Counted from the stretch's first letter, positions 9,558 to 19,000 are shown. The stretch is 64,000 nucleotides of DNA from SpSt-398 sp041752235 (GCA_041752235.1 JBGSHM010000009.1:124001-188000); one strand, 5' to 3'. Notes: generated by a model not told the origin, from the sequence alone. Program-made: numbers and translations.

Positions 9558-11018
9558 ATGAAATATAGATTATTGATCCTCGGTGTGGTCTTTTTTGCAG
9601 GCTGCAGCGAGCAGCAAAAAAGCAAGACCCCTGCTGCGTCAAACTTTTCCGTTGATGGTAAAACGGCTTATGTATATGCCACTGCCGACAGCAGCTCCCT
9701 GCGATTGTCCCTGACCGATTCACTATCGTTCAAGGATATGGGGCAGCCTTTCGAAACACAAATTTGTGTGTTTGTGGATCCCGACAAAACCTACCAGACC
9801 TATTTTGGTATTGGTGCGGCATTGACAGATGCCTCAGCAGAAACTTTTTACAAACTTCCCAAAGACAAACAAGAAGAATTAGTCCGGGCCTATTTTGATA
9901 AAGACAAAGGCATTGGCTATACCGTAGCGCGTACCAATATCAACAGTTGCGATTTCAGCAGCGATATGTATACCTATGTGAAAAAGGATGATAAAGAGCT
10001 GGCGAGTTTTGATATTGCCCATGATAAGAAATACAAGATCCCCTTTATCAAGGAAGCCATGAAGGCCGCTGGTGGTTCGCTCAATTTGTTTGCAAGCCCC
10101 TGGAGTCCTCCAGCCTGGATGAAGAATAACAATAATATGCTTCAGGGTGGCAAGCTCAAGCAGGATTATTATGATACCTGGGCCATGTATTATACCAAGT
10201 TCATCAAGGCCTATGAAGCAGATGGTGTACCGGTATGGGGCATTTCCGTACAGAATGAGCCCATGGCCACGCAGCGTTGGGAAAGCTGTATCTATACGGC
10301 CGAAGAAGAAAGAGATTTTTTAAAGAATCATCTGGGCCCGGTGATGGAACGCGAAGGGTTGAAAGAAAAGAAGATCATTGTGTGGGATCATAACCGCGAT
10401 CTGATGTATCAGCGTGCGCAGACCTATTTTAGCGATCCTGAGGCGGCCAAATATGCCTGGGGCATCGGTTTTCACTGGTATGAAGACTGGAGCGGAGGAA
10501 CACCGATGTATGATAATGTCCGCCGGCTGTACGAAGCCTTCCCGGATAAGAATATTTTCTTTACCGAAGGTTGTGCAGAGAGTTTTGACAGCACACGGTA
10601 CAATGCCTGGGTATTGGGTGAAGAGTATGGCCGCTCCATGATCAATGATTTCAACAATGGTATGGTTGGGTTTACCGATTGGAATATCCTGTTGGATGAA
10701 ACAGGCGGTCCAAACCATGTACAGAATTTTTGTTTTGCACCCGTACATGGAGATACCCGTTCCGGCCAATTGATCTATACCAATGCCTATTACTATATCG
10801 GTCATTTCTCCAAGTTCATTCAGCCTGGAGCGAAGCGTATTGCAGCGGCACCAAGCCGGAGCCAGTTGCTGGCAACCGCCTTTCAAAATCCCGATGGAAA
10901 AATTGTGACCGTGGTGATGAACCAGTCGGATAAGCCAGCGTCTTATTTTGTTTGGGTGAAGGGAAAGGCTGTGGAAGTGAAGGCGATGGCGAGATCGATA
11001 GCGACGGTGGTGTTCTAG
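9558..11018 (+). CDS. GH30 family glycosidase (second copy), lipoprotein
   Basis: A 486-residue lipoprotein (lipobox FAGC, Cys16). The start at 9558 is chosen over an in-frame ATG at 9522 because that one lies inside the preceding GH30 gene and would precede the signal peptide. GH30 landmarks are FGIGAALTDASAE (~83-95), the acid/base in SVQNEP (Glu234) and the nucleophile in IFFTEGCAE (Glu337). The WESC and IGFHWYEDWSGG stretches resemble GH30_1/GH30_3 enzymes (glucosylceramidase and endo-beta-1,6-glucanase types). It is clearly a distant paralogue of the upstream gene rather than a recent duplicate. Confidence 0.9.
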   Translation: MKYRLLILGVVFFAGCSEQQKSKTPAASNFSVDGKTAYVYATADSSSLRLSLTDSLSFKDMGQPFETQICVFVDPDKTYQTYFGIGAALTDASAETFYKLPKDKQEELVRAYFDKDKGIGYTVARTNINSCDFSSDMYTYVKKDDKELASFDIAHDKKYKIPFIKEAMKAAGGSLNLFASPWSPPAWMKNNNNMLQGGKLKQDYYDTWAMYYTKFIKAYEADGVPVWGISVQNEPMATQRWESCIYTAEEERDFLKNHLGPVMEREGLKEKKIIVWDHNRDLMYQRAQTYFSDPEAAKYAWGIGFHWYEDWSGGTPMYDNVRRLYEAFPDKNIFFTEGCAESFDSTRYNAWVLGEEYGRSMINDFNNGMVGFTDWNILLDETGGPNHVQNFCFAPVHGDTRSGQLIYTNAYYYIGHFSKFIQPGAKRIAAAPSRSQLLATAFQNPDGKIVTVVMNQSDKPASYFVWVKGKAVEVKAMARSIATVVF

Positions 11019-11020
11019 AA

Positions 11021-11073
11021 GTGAATAGTGAATGGTGAATAGTGAATAGGTTCTCACTATTCACTATTCACCC
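11021..11073. repeat. GTGAATA heptamer hairpin
   Basis: Three bases after the GH30 stop a run of 7-base units begins (GTGAATA, GTGAATG, GTGAATA, GTGAATA). After one or two bases it is mirrored by the complementary units TCACTAT/TCACCC up to 11073. The arms pair to give a long stem with almost no loop. Confidence 0.85.
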
Positions 11074-11086
11074 AACAATAACAATT

Positions 11087-12745
11087 ATGAAACCAGCATA
11101 CTACACTCTCTTTTTATTCCTTCTTATTGTCTCGTGCAGCGACAAAGGCACCACGCCGCCCAATCCGAAAGTGCCGCTGATGCGGGAAGTGACGATTGAC
11201 AATGTTGTAGCGGGGAGTGAGGTCGTGTACAATGTGCGGTCACAACCGGTGATCCGGATCAAATTCAGTGAGCCATTGGATCCGACTACAATTGCCAATG
11301 CGGTTTCATTGACAGAGTCGGTGAGTGGTAGTACGGCAACGATAACCAGTACGCTGACCAATCAGGATTCGGTGATACAGGTACAGGTGAGTACCCCATT
11401 GCTTTATTTATCTAAATACCGGGTAACGGTGAGCACCGCGGTAAAGTCGTCGACCGGCGGGGCGCTCTATGCACCGGTTCCGCGCAACTTTATGACGGGT
11501 ATCGATTCCTCCCGCAAGTTTCCGGCGATCACGGAAGATTCATTGATGACCCTGGTACAAAAACAAACCTTTAAATATTTCTGGGATTTTGGTCATCCTG
11601 TGAGTGGACTGGCCCGTGAGCGCAATACCTCGGGTGACCTTGTAACCTCCGGAGGATCGGGTTTTGGCATCATGACCATACCTGTTGCCATTGAGCGAGG
11701 GTTTATTTCCCGTGCCGAGGGACTGGCCCGTATGCAAAAGATCGTAGGTTTTTTAACCAATACGGCTGTCAAAGTAAAAGGGGCATTTCCCCACTGGCTC
11801 AATGGCGCTACCGGCGCGATCATTCCCTTTAGCGCGAATGACAACGGGGCCGATCTGGTAGAGACCTCTTACCTCATCATGGGTTTGCTCTCTGCCCGGC
11901 AATATTTTGACGGAACCGATGCGGCAGAGATCAGTCTGCGCGTTGATATCAATACATTATATGAAAATGTGGAGTGGGATTGGTTTCGGAACAGCAATCA
12001 AAATGTATTATACTGGCATTACAGCCCCGATAAAGGATGGATCATGAACCTGCCCATTCGTGGGTGGAATGAATGTTTGATCACCTATGTATTGGCGGCC
12101 TCATCCCCGACGCATGGAATTCCGAAAGCAGTTTACACAGGCGGTTGGGCCGGAGGCACTGGGTTTATCAATGGGAATAGCTATTATGGATATACGCTTC
12201 CACTTGGGACAAGTCAGGGCGGTCCGTTGTTTTTTGCGCATTATTCCTTTATGGGTATCAACCCCAATGGCCTGAGTGATGTATATGCCAACTATGCCAC
12301 ACAAACCAGAAACCACACCCTGATCAATTATCAGTATTGCAAAACAAATCCTAAGGGATGGCAAGGGTATAGTGATAGTTGCTGGGGATTGACGGCCAGT
12401 GATATCCCGGCGGGATATACGGCCAGTTCACCCACGAATGATATTGGAGTGATTGCGCCAACAGCCGCGCTGTCCTCTTTTCCGTATACACCGACCGAGT
12501 CCATGAAGGCCCTGAAGTTTTTTTATTATGTGCTGGGTAATAAGACCTGGAAAGAATATGGTTTTGTTGATGCCTTTTCGGTACAGGAGCCCTGGTTTGC
12601 GCCATCTTTTTTGGCCATTGACCAGGGACCGATCATTGTTATGATCGAGAACCACCGGACAGGTTTGTTGTGGGATCTGTTTACCAGTTGCCCCGAAGTA
12701 AAGACCGGGATGCAGAACCTTGGATTTACCGCACCCTACCTATAG
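11087..12745 (+). CDS. GH144 (glycoamylase-fold) glucanase with N-terminal Ig-like domain, lipoprotein
   Basis: A 552-residue lipoprotein (lipobox IVSC). The start at 11087 follows the repeat and gives the signal directly; the ATG at 11042 would translate the repeat itself. After the signal comes an Ig-like domain (Big_5 type, ~residues 35-135), then an (alpha/alpha)6 barrel of the PF10091/GH144 family. Conserved blocks shared with its two paralogues downstream include LVQKQTFKYFWDFGHPVSG, DNGADLVETSYL, GGPLFFAHYSF, NHTLIN, WGLTASD and LAIDQGPIIVMIENHR. Characterised GH144 enzymes cleave beta-1,2-glucan (endo) or release sophorose (exo). Surface attachment suggests this copy makes the first cuts. 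Confidence 0.87.
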   Translation: MKPAYYTLFLFLLIVSCSDKGTTPPNPKVPLMREVTIDNVVAGSEVVYNVRSQPVIRIKFSEPLDPTTIANAVSLTESVSGSTATITSTLTNQDSVIQVQVSTPLLYLSKYRVTVSTAVKSSTGGALYAPVPRNFMTGIDSSRKFPAITEDSLMTLVQKQTFKYFWDFGHPVSGLARERNTSGDLVTSGGSGFGIMTIPVAIERGFISRAEGLARMQKIVGFLTNTAVKVKGAFPHWLNGATGAIIPFSANDNGADLVETSYLIMGLLSARQYFDGTDAAEISLRVDINTLYENVEWDWFRNSNQNVLYWHYSPDKGWIMNLPIRGWNECLITYVLAASSPTHGIPKAVYTGGWAGGTGFINGNSYYGYTLPLGTSQGGPLFFAHYSFMGINPNGLSDVYANYATQTRNHTLINYQYCKTNPKGWQGYSDSCWGLTASDIPAGYTASSPTNDIGVIAPTAALSSFPYTPTESMKALKFFYYVLGNKTWKEYGFVDAFSVQEPWFAPSFLAIDQGPIIVMIENHRTGLLWDLFTSCPEVKTGMQNLGFTAPYL

Positions 12746-12770
12746 TGCAGGGAAGTGGTTTAAATAAAAA

Positions 12771-14765
12771 ATGAAACGAATCGTCATAGTATTGTTGATG
12801 AGTTTTGTCTACACAGCCAAAGCCCAGTTGGGAGCACCGGTTTACCTGCAAAATTTTGGGCAGGGAATTGGTACCGCCGTCCTGCCTGGGCCTCCCTTGG
12901 CTGCGGGACTTACCTCCTATATCTATAGCGATCAGTTATGTCCGCCCCCAGGTTCCTATTGCCTGGCACGCAGAACGAATGTCAACAGTTGTTTCAATAA
13001 TGAGTGGATCGATATACGACGTGATGACGATTATGACATGGATTTTGGGAATATGATGATCGTGAACAGTATAGCCAGCACCACAAAAAAGATCGTGTAT
13101 GCCGACACGGTGGCCGCTTCCGTATGTCCGGGCACTACCTATCGGTTTGGATTTGCCACTTTTAACCTGGATAACCCACTTGAGGTTTGCCCGAATTCGG
13201 TTGACCTGCCGATTTTCCACATGAATATTATGGATCGTAATGGAAACATCATCCGGCATGCAGTAACTCCGCAAATAAATTATGGCCCTATTGCTCCCCC
13301 TGATCAAGGGTACCGACTGGCCAGGTATTGGATGGATTTTGTGGTACCTGCCGGGGTGGATAAGATTCAATTGTCGATTGAACTGGATCCCACACTTGCC
13401 CGTTGTGGGGATGATTTTGCGTTTGACCGGGTCTTTATCTCTGCCGTAGGACCTTCGGCTTCGATCTGGTATGACAACGAACCTCCCACCACCTTTATAA
13501 AATCCTTGTGTTATCAGGAAAATGGCTCGGTGCCGATGTCGGGAATCGTAGGAAATTATTATTCCAACACGTCTTATCAATGGCAGCAGAGTATAGATTC
13601 CGGATTGACCTGGCATGATATCCCCGGGGCCACGGCTTTGCAGTATAGCACGGTTTACACAACACCCGATTCATTCATGTACCGATTGAGTGCAGGTGAA
13701 GCGACCAATATTACCAATCCTGCCTGCCGGGTTATATCCAATGTAATACGGGTAAATGTGGATGGACCGCCTGTATTTACCGTGCAATCCAATTCGCCCG
13801 TATGCGCCGGATCGCCACTGCAATTCAAGGCAGAAGGGGCGGTTTCCTATACATGGACGGGGCCCAATGGATTCTATGATAATATCGCACAGCCGCATAT
13901 TTATTTTTCATCCCTGCGTGATAGCGGGGTTTATCGGGTGGAAGCTATTTCAATGGGTGGATGCAGGGGCGAAGACAGTGTACGTGTGCGCATCATCGGC
14001 ATTGATGTAGATGCTGGTCCTGATACAGTGGTCTGTAAAGGAGAACCTGTTCCGCTCTTTGCCAGTGCAGGAGCCCGGTATGAATGGAGCCCTGCCACCG
14101 GACTGAGTTCCTCTTTTGCCCGCCAACCCATTGCCCGCCCTGAGAGCAGTACCTTTTATACCGTAACCGTTACGAGTGCTGATGGCTGCCAGGATACGGC
14201 GCAAGTACAAATTCGGGTACGCAATGCCGTTACCCTTAAAGCGGCGATCGAGGGAATGAGTCACTTGTGTATCACTTATGATTCGGCTTCCTTTGAAGAC
14301 AAAAGCAATGGGGTGATCACCAAACGCTGGTGGGATTTTGGCAATGGGCAAACAGATACCCTGGCCAAACCCCCGATGCAATATTATTCTACCTACCCCG
14401 GTGAACCCGATCGGATCGTGCGATTGGCCGTGCAGGATACCGCTGGTTGTGTGGATACGGCCTATCATACCCTGGAAGTACATGATAATTGTTATATCGC
14501 TGTGCCCAGTGCCTTTACTCCCAATGGGGATGGAAGGAATGACCTGCTTGGACCTACCAACGCGTTTAAGGCCAGGGACCTGACCTTCACGGTATACAAC
14601 AGGGCAGGACAGAAAGTATTTGAAAGTCGTGATTATGCACAACGTTGGGATGGCCGGGTAGGAGGGCAGGAGCAAGGTACCGGAGTGTTTGTTTGGTTAT
14701 TAACGTATACGGATGTTTTAGGGAAACGTATCCTTCAGCGAGGGACGGTTCTTTTGATCAGATAA
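12771..14765 (+). CDS. Type IX secreted adhesin with Ig/PKD domains and CHU_C sorting domain
   Basis: A 664-residue exported protein. It has a classical signal (MKRIVIVLLMSFVYTAKAQ), a Cys-containing jelly-roll-like N-terminal region (~30-230), three Ig-like segments (~235-490), a PKD-like domain with WWDFGNGQTD (~520), and the C-terminal gliding-motility-associated domain starting VPSAFTPNGDGRNDLL. That last domain is the type B sorting signal for the type IX secretion system. It sits between two GH144 genes, 25 bases after the first, so I infer a glycan- or surface-binding role linked to that substrate. I see no catalytic motif. Confidence 0.85.
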   Translation: MKRIVIVLLMSFVYTAKAQLGAPVYLQNFGQGIGTAVLPGPPLAAGLTSYIYSDQLCPPPGSYCLARRTNVNSCFNNEWIDIRRDDDYDMDFGNMMIVNSIASTTKKIVYADTVAASVCPGTTYRFGFATFNLDNPLEVCPNSVDLPIFHMNIMDRNGNIIRHAVTPQINYGPIAPPDQGYRLARYWMDFVVPAGVDKIQLSIELDPTLARCGDDFAFDRVFISAVGPSASIWYDNEPPTTFIKSLCYQENGSVPMSGIVGNYYSNTSYQWQQSIDSGLTWHDIPGATALQYSTVYTTPDSFMYRLSAGEATNITNPACRVISNVIRVNVDGPPVFTVQSNSPVCAGSPLQFKAEGAVSYTWTGPNGFYDNIAQPHIYFSSLRDSGVYRVEAISMGGCRGEDSVRVRIIGIDVDAGPDTVVCKGEPVPLFASAGARYEWSPATGLSSSFARQPIARPESSTFYTVTVTSADGCQDTAQVQIRVRNAVTLKAAIEGMSHLCITYDSASFEDKSNGVITKRWWDFGNGQTDTLAKPPMQYYSTYPGEPDRIVRLAVQDTAGCVDTAYHTLEVHDNCYIAVPSAFTPNGDGRNDLLGPTNAFKARDLTFTVYNRAGQKVFESRDYAQRWDGRVGGQEQGTGVFVWLLTYTDVLGKRILQRGTVLLIR

Positions 14766-14806
14766 CCTTTCGCGGATTACGAGTTTTCTGTGAGATTAGT
14801 TGTGCT

Positions 14807-14842
14807 CACGGATTACACGGAATACACGGATTACACAGAATA
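14807..14842. repeat. CACGGATTA 9-mer array, single arm
   Basis: Four exact-length 9-base units (CACGGATTA, CACGGAATA, CACGGATTA, CACAGAATA) lie between the adhesin stop and the next GH144 start. The unit is the reverse complement of the array at 61795. There is no opposing arm here apart from an imperfect upstream CGGATTAC at 14773. Confidence 0.8.
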
Positions 14843-14847
14843 AATAG

Positions 14848-16188
14848 ATGGTAATGAAAAATTGGTTTTTATTCTTTGCACTTTGGTTTTCGCTGGGTAT
14901 ACATGCCCAGAAAGCTCCGGTTGGATTTGATCCGACCAAACGCCCGAAGGATCTGTCGGATTCAGCGCTGCTTGATCTGGTGCAGAAACAAACCTTTCGG
15001 TATTTCTGGGACTTTGCTCATCCGGTAAGCGGATTATCACGCGAGCGGAGCAATGTTAGCTATGGATATGGTTCAGAAACCTGTACCATTGGTGGAACCG
15101 GATTTGGTGTGATGAGTGTAATTGTGGCGGCCGAACGCAAATGGATCACCCGGGATACAGCGGCTAAGTTTTTATTAAAAATGGTAAACTTCCTCCTTAA
15201 GGCCGATGCCTATCATGGCGTATTCCCTCATTGGATGAATGGAGAAACGGGGAAGACCATTCCCTTCAGCCGTAAAGATGATGGGGCCGATCTGGTGGAG
15301 ACCTCTTATCTCTTTCAGGGACTGCTTTGTGCCCGGCAGTATTTTAATACAAGCGATCGGGTAGAAAGGGAACTTCGGCAACGGATACAATGGTTATGGA
15401 AAGGGATCGAGTGGAACTGGTTTACCAATAACCAGGAAGTACTGTTCTGGCACTGGAGTCCCAACAATGGCTGGGCGATGAATTTCCCGGTGCGGGGATT
15501 TAATGAATGCCTGATCATGTATATTCTGGCCCTGTCGGATACGGATCAGTATCCCGTTAGCCCGGATGTTTATCACAACGGTTGGGTACAAAGCAGTTTC
15601 TTTAAGAATGGGAAAGAATTTTATGATATAAAACTTCCGCTGGGATTTGACTATGGCGGGCCTTTGTTCTTTTCGCATTATTCCTTTCTGGGACTTGATC
15701 CACGTGGATTGAAAGACCGTTATGCCGATTACTGGGAGCAAAACCGCAACCATACATTGATCAATCGGGAACATTGTATCCGCAACCCAAATGGGTTTAA
15801 AGGCTATGCGGCAAATAATTGGGGACTTACTGCCAGTGATACCTACAGTGGTTATGCGGCACATTCACCCACAGAGGACCTGGGGACGATATCCCCTACG
15901 GCGGCACTGAGTGCTTTTCCCTATACACCTGAATACAGTATGCAGGCGCTGAAACATTTTTATTTTGACCTCGGTGATAAGCTCTGGTCGGAATACGGAT
16001 TCATTGATGCCTTTAATGAAACAAAGAATTGGTATGCAAAGAGTCACCTGGCGATTGACCAGGGGCCGATCATTGTGATGATAGAGAATTACCGAAGTGG
16101 TTTGTTGTGGAGATTATTCATGAGTTGTCCGGAGATAAAAACATCGTTGAGCCGGCTTGGCTTTACGAGCTCTTATTATAAAAACTAA
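14848..16188 (+). CDS. GH144 (glycoamylase-fold) glucanase, secreted
   Basis: A 446-residue periplasmic or secreted enzyme with a cleavable signal ending near GIHAQ (residue ~21); ATG at 14854 is an equally likely start. It has only the GH144 barrel, without the Ig-like domain of the first paralogue. Landmarks are LVQKQTFRYFWDFAHPVSG, GGTGFGVM, DDGADLVETSYL, FWHWSPNNGWAMNFPVRG, GGPLFFSHYSFLG, NRNHTLIN and LAIDQGPIIVMIENYR. The family's known activity is on beta-1,2-glucan. A soluble periplasmic paralogue fits the usual division of labour in which long chains are cut outside and oligomers inside. Confidence 0.87.
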   Translation: MVMKNWFLFFALWFSLGIHAQKAPVGFDPTKRPKDLSDSALLDLVQKQTFRYFWDFAHPVSGLSRERSNVSYGYGSETCTIGGTGFGVMSVIVAAERKWITRDTAAKFLLKMVNFLLKADAYHGVFPHWMNGETGKTIPFSRKDDGADLVETSYLFQGLLCARQYFNTSDRVERELRQRIQWLWKGIEWNWFTNNQEVLFWHWSPNNGWAMNFPVRGFNECLIMYILALSDTDQYPVSPDVYHNGWVQSSFFKNGKEFYDIKLPLGFDYGGPLFFSHYSFLGLDPRGLKDRYADYWEQNRNHTLINREHCIRNPNGFKGYAANNWGLTASDTYSGYAAHSPTEDLGTISPTAALSAFPYTPEYSMQALKHFYFDLGDKLWSEYGFIDAFNETKNWYAKSHLAIDQGPIIVMIENYRSGLLWRLFMSCPEIKTSLSRLGFTSSYYKN

Positions 16189-16262
16189 TCCTCCCTTCGC
16201 GCCCTGGCGTCCTGGCGGTAAGACTTAACCGCAAAGACGCTAAGCCGCCAGGAACCGCGAGG
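16189..16262. repeat. CGC-type element, outward-facing pair of arms
   Basis: Here the order is reversed relative to other copies. A right-type arm ending CTGGCGGTAAG comes first, then three bases on a left-type arm starting TTAACCGCAAAGACGC, which runs to the next ribosome-binding region. The two arms can still pair (CCTGGCGG with CCGCCAGG). Confidence 0.7.
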
Positions 16263-16276
16263 AAAAAAAATGAAAT

Positions 16277-17716
16277 ATGAAAAGAAGATTGCAGATTTTG
16301 GCCCTTGGACTTTTGGTAACTGGCTTCACGATAGGCCAAACCAAATCCCGTTCGCTCACAAAAGGTAAATACGGCGATGGCCCCGACAGCATTGCCCCCG
16401 TGGGGGTGATAAAGGGATTGAGTGATGAAGCCTTGCTGGAAACCGTACAACGGCAAACCTTTCGGTTTTTCTGGCATGGGGCGCATCCGGTAAGTGGATT
16501 GGCCCTGGAAAGAAGCAATACCGTATTGGCTGAGCATTACTGGGATTATATCAATGAAGCCTGGGATGAACCCAATTTTAGTAAGACCAAATTTGGCCCG
16601 GATGCTGGTGCCATTGGTGGTACCGGGTTTGGTATCATGAGCACCATCGTGGCTGTAGAAAGAGGTTGGATCGGAAAAGATACGGCCGTGCGCCGACTGA
16701 TTCAGATCGCGGATTTTTTGATCAATGCCGATTGTTACCATGGCATCTATCCTCATTTTATGAATGGCCGTACGGGGAAGACCATCAAATTCGATCGGTT
16801 GGATGATGGGGCGGATATTGTAGAGACCTCCTATCTTCTGATGGGATTTCTCTGCGCCCGCGAATATTTTACCGGTAATTCCCCCCGCGAAGTGTATCTC
16901 CGCAAGCGCGTGGATCAAATGTGGGGTGCGGCAAATTGGAACTGGCATTCCAATGGCGAAAATAAACTGTACTGGCACTGGAGCCCCAACAATGGATTTG
17001 ATATGAACTTTCCGGTGTGGGGTTGGAATGAGTGTCTTATTACCTATATCATGGCCGCTGCTTCTCCCCGACACCCTATTTCCAAAGCCGTTTATGATGG
17101 TAGCTGGGCAGGGAGTTTTGGATTCAAAAATGGCAAAGAATATTATGGCATGAAACTTCCGCTGGGGAATTTTGACAAAGGAGGCCCACTCTTTTTTGTT
17201 CAATATACTTTTCAGGGAATTGACCCCAATGGCCTCGTGGATTCACTTGAAATCAATTATTTTGAGCAGGGGAAAAATCACACCCTGATCAACCGGGCCT
17301 ATTGCATCGAAAACCCCAAACAGTACAAGGGGTATAGTGCCAAAGGCTGGGGGCTTACGGCGGGAGATAGTTATAAAGGTTATGTGGCGCATTGTCCTGA
17401 AGTAGATTTTGGGGTGATCCAACCCACGGCGGCCATTTCTTCCATGCCCTATACGCCCAAGGAAAGTATGGAGGCCTTGCGGTATTTCTATGAAGAACTC
17501 GGCTCAAAAATCTGGAGCAAGTATGGTTTTGTGGATGGGTATAGCATTCACCATAACTGGTATGCCAAGAGTCACCTGGCCATCGATCAGGGGCCTATCA
17601 TTACCATGATCGAGAATCACCGTACCCAGATGTTGTGGAAATTATTCATGAAGATCCCGGATGTGCAGAATGGATTGAAGCGGTTAGGGTTTTCCAGTCC
17701 GTGGATTAGTAAATAG
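16277..17716 (+). CDS. GH144 (glycoamylase-fold) glucanase, secreted
   Basis: The third GH144 paralogue, 479 residues, with a signal peptide (MKRRLQILALGLLVTGFTIGQ). Family blocks are TVQRQTFRFFWHGAHPVSG, GGTGFGIMS, DDGADIVETSYLLMG, YWHWSPNNGFDMNFPVWG, GKNHTLIN and LAIDQGPIITMIENHR. It differs from the other two in an insertion after LALERSNT (about residues 80-110). Three GH144 genes in 6.7 kb suggest functional division, for example endo versus sophorose-releasing activity. Which is which cannot be told from sequence alone. Confidence 0.87.
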   Translation: MKRRLQILALGLLVTGFTIGQTKSRSLTKGKYGDGPDSIAPVGVIKGLSDEALLETVQRQTFRFFWHGAHPVSGLALERSNTVLAEHYWDYINEAWDEPNFSKTKFGPDAGAIGGTGFGIMSTIVAVERGWIGKDTAVRRLIQIADFLINADCYHGIYPHFMNGRTGKTIKFDRLDDGADIVETSYLLMGFLCAREYFTGNSPREVYLRKRVDQMWGAANWNWHSNGENKLYWHWSPNNGFDMNFPVWGWNECLITYIMAAASPRHPISKAVYDGSWAGSFGFKNGKEYYGMKLPLGNFDKGGPLFFVQYTFQGIDPNGLVDSLEINYFEQGKNHTLINRAYCIENPKQYKGYSAKGWGLTAGDSYKGYVAHCPEVDFGVIQPTAAISSMPYTPKESMEALRYFYEELGSKIWSKYGFVDGYSIHHNWYAKSHLAIDQGPIITMIENHRTQMLWKLFMKIPDVQNGLKRLGFSSPWISK

Positions 17717-17723
17717 AACCTGA

Positions 17724-17800
17724 TTAACCGCCAAGACACGATGGCGCAAAGAAGCGCCATGTTCTTGGCGCAACCTGGCGCCTTAGCGTCCTGGCGGTAA
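17724..17800. repeat. CGC-type 9-bp-period hairpin
   Basis: The element runs from TTAACCGCCAAGACAC to CGTCCTGGCGGTAA and fills the gap between the GH144 gene and the oxidoreductase gene. An inner imperfect palindrome is built on GGCGC...GCGCC. It is the same family as at 33203, more diverged. Confidence 0.8.
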
Positions 17801-17818
17801 AAAATAAAACACACCTAT

Positions 17819-18988
17819 ATGTCCCCAACGATCTCTCGCCAAAAATTCCTGCAGCAAACCGCCATGGCCGGTGCTGCTGTACTCTTGTCCTCCCTCGAGG
17901 GTTTTGCCCAGGGAAGGCCCGATAAAAAACTCCGTGTCGCCATCATTGGTTGCGGTAGTGTAAGCGGTCGGTATATTCCCAATTTGCAATCCTCACCGCA
18001 TATTGAGATTGTAAGTCTCTGTGATATCAAACCCGAAAGGGCCGTATCGAGAAATGAAGAATATAAAGTAGGTGCTCAGGTATATCCAAATATTGATGCC
18101 ATGCTCAAAGGGGTGCCCTTTGATATGATGGTCACCCTGACCGATATGCAACAGCATGGTCAGCTCAACCGCAAGGCCCTGATGGCGGGTAAACATGTGT
18201 GGAGTGAAAAGCCGATGGCGAATACCTATGCCGAAGGCAAAGCCTTGCTTGACCTGGCGCGGAGTAAAAAGCTCAAATTATGGGGAGCTCCGGCTGTAGT
18301 GAATAGCCCGCAGTTTGCCTTTATGAGCAAATGCATTCAGGAAGGGAAACTTGGGCGTGTATCCAGTGCCCATGGGCAGTACGGTCATACCGGTCCGGGC
18401 TGGAGTGCATTTTTCTATGAAAAAGACGGAGGAAGCATGCCCGATCTGGGGGTGTACAATATCGCCACGATGACCGGCTTGCTGGGACCTGCCCGTTCGG
18501 TGATGTCCATGACCAGTATCGTAAACCCGGAGAGAACGGTGGATGATAAAGGAAAGATAAAGGTAGTTGCCGAGGACAATGCACATATCCTGATGATGCA
18601 TGATAAGAACGTGATCAGCCATGTGATGTGTGGGTTCTGTTATTTTGATCCCCATGGCCATGTGGGCAAGGATCAAAAACTCCATTCGGTACAGATCTAT
18701 GGGGATTATGGAAACCTGCGATTGATCGGGTATGATTGGGAAACAAATGGTGTGTACCTCGATGATTCCTGGGAGGAACCCGCCAAGATCCACCAGGTCG
18801 ATTCAGAAGGATATGTATGGCAGGAAGGAGCGACCAAAGTAGGTGAGTCCATTTTAACCGGCATTGAACCCCGGATCAATGTAGAACATGCCCTGCATGT
18901 ACTGGAAGTGATCGAGGCGGCGAGAAAATCATCCGCTACCGGAACGCGTATCACGCTTAAGAGTAAATTCAAATGGCCCATGGTATAG
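17819..18988 (+). CDS. Gfo/Idh/MocA family oxidoreductase with exported-type N-terminus
   Basis: A 389-residue NAD(P)-dependent sugar or polyol dehydrogenase-type protein. The N-terminus SRQKFLQQTAMAGAAVLLSSLEGFAQ looks like a Tat-type signal, although only one of the twin arginines is present. The Rossmann motif is VAIIGCGSVSGRYIP (~residues 40-54) and the conserved EKP motif (HVWSEKPMANTY) lies near residue 126. The C-terminal alpha/beta domain follows. Family members oxidise or epimerise sugars, and some remove modifying groups. It is 12 bases ahead of an SDR, suggesting two linked redox steps on a sugar. Confidence 0.88.
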   Translation: MSPTISRQKFLQQTAMAGAAVLLSSLEGFAQGRPDKKLRVAIIGCGSVSGRYIPNLQSSPHIEIVSLCDIKPERAVSRNEEYKVGAQVYPNIDAMLKGVPFDMMVTLTDMQQHGQLNRKALMAGKHVWSEKPMANTYAEGKALLDLARSKKLKLWGAPAVVNSPQFAFMSKCIQEGKLGRVSSAHGQYGHTGPGWSAFFYEKDGGSMPDLGVYNIATMTGLLGPARSVMSMTSIVNPERTVDDKGKIKVVAEDNAHILMMHDKNVISHVMCGFCYFDPHGHVGKDQKLHSVQIYGDYGNLRLIGYDWETNGVYLDDSWEEPAKIHQVDSEGYVWQEGATKVGESILTGIEPRINVEHALHVLEVIEAARKSSATGTRITLKSKFKWPMV

Positions 18989-19000
18989 GCCGGGGTATAA

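Noticed and set aside
11021..11073. Short direct repeats considered as a CRISPR array
   Set aside because: Units are 7 bp without spacers and arms are inverted; no cas genes are present.
16163..17203. Long open frame on the minus strand (346 codons) opposite a GH144 gene
   Set aside because: It has no recognisable domain and lies wholly opposite a strongly supported GH144 gene whose codon bias creates the open frame.
14848..17716. Adjacent GH144 genes as fragments of one frameshifted gene
   Set aside because: Each has its own signal peptide and a full set of family blocks.
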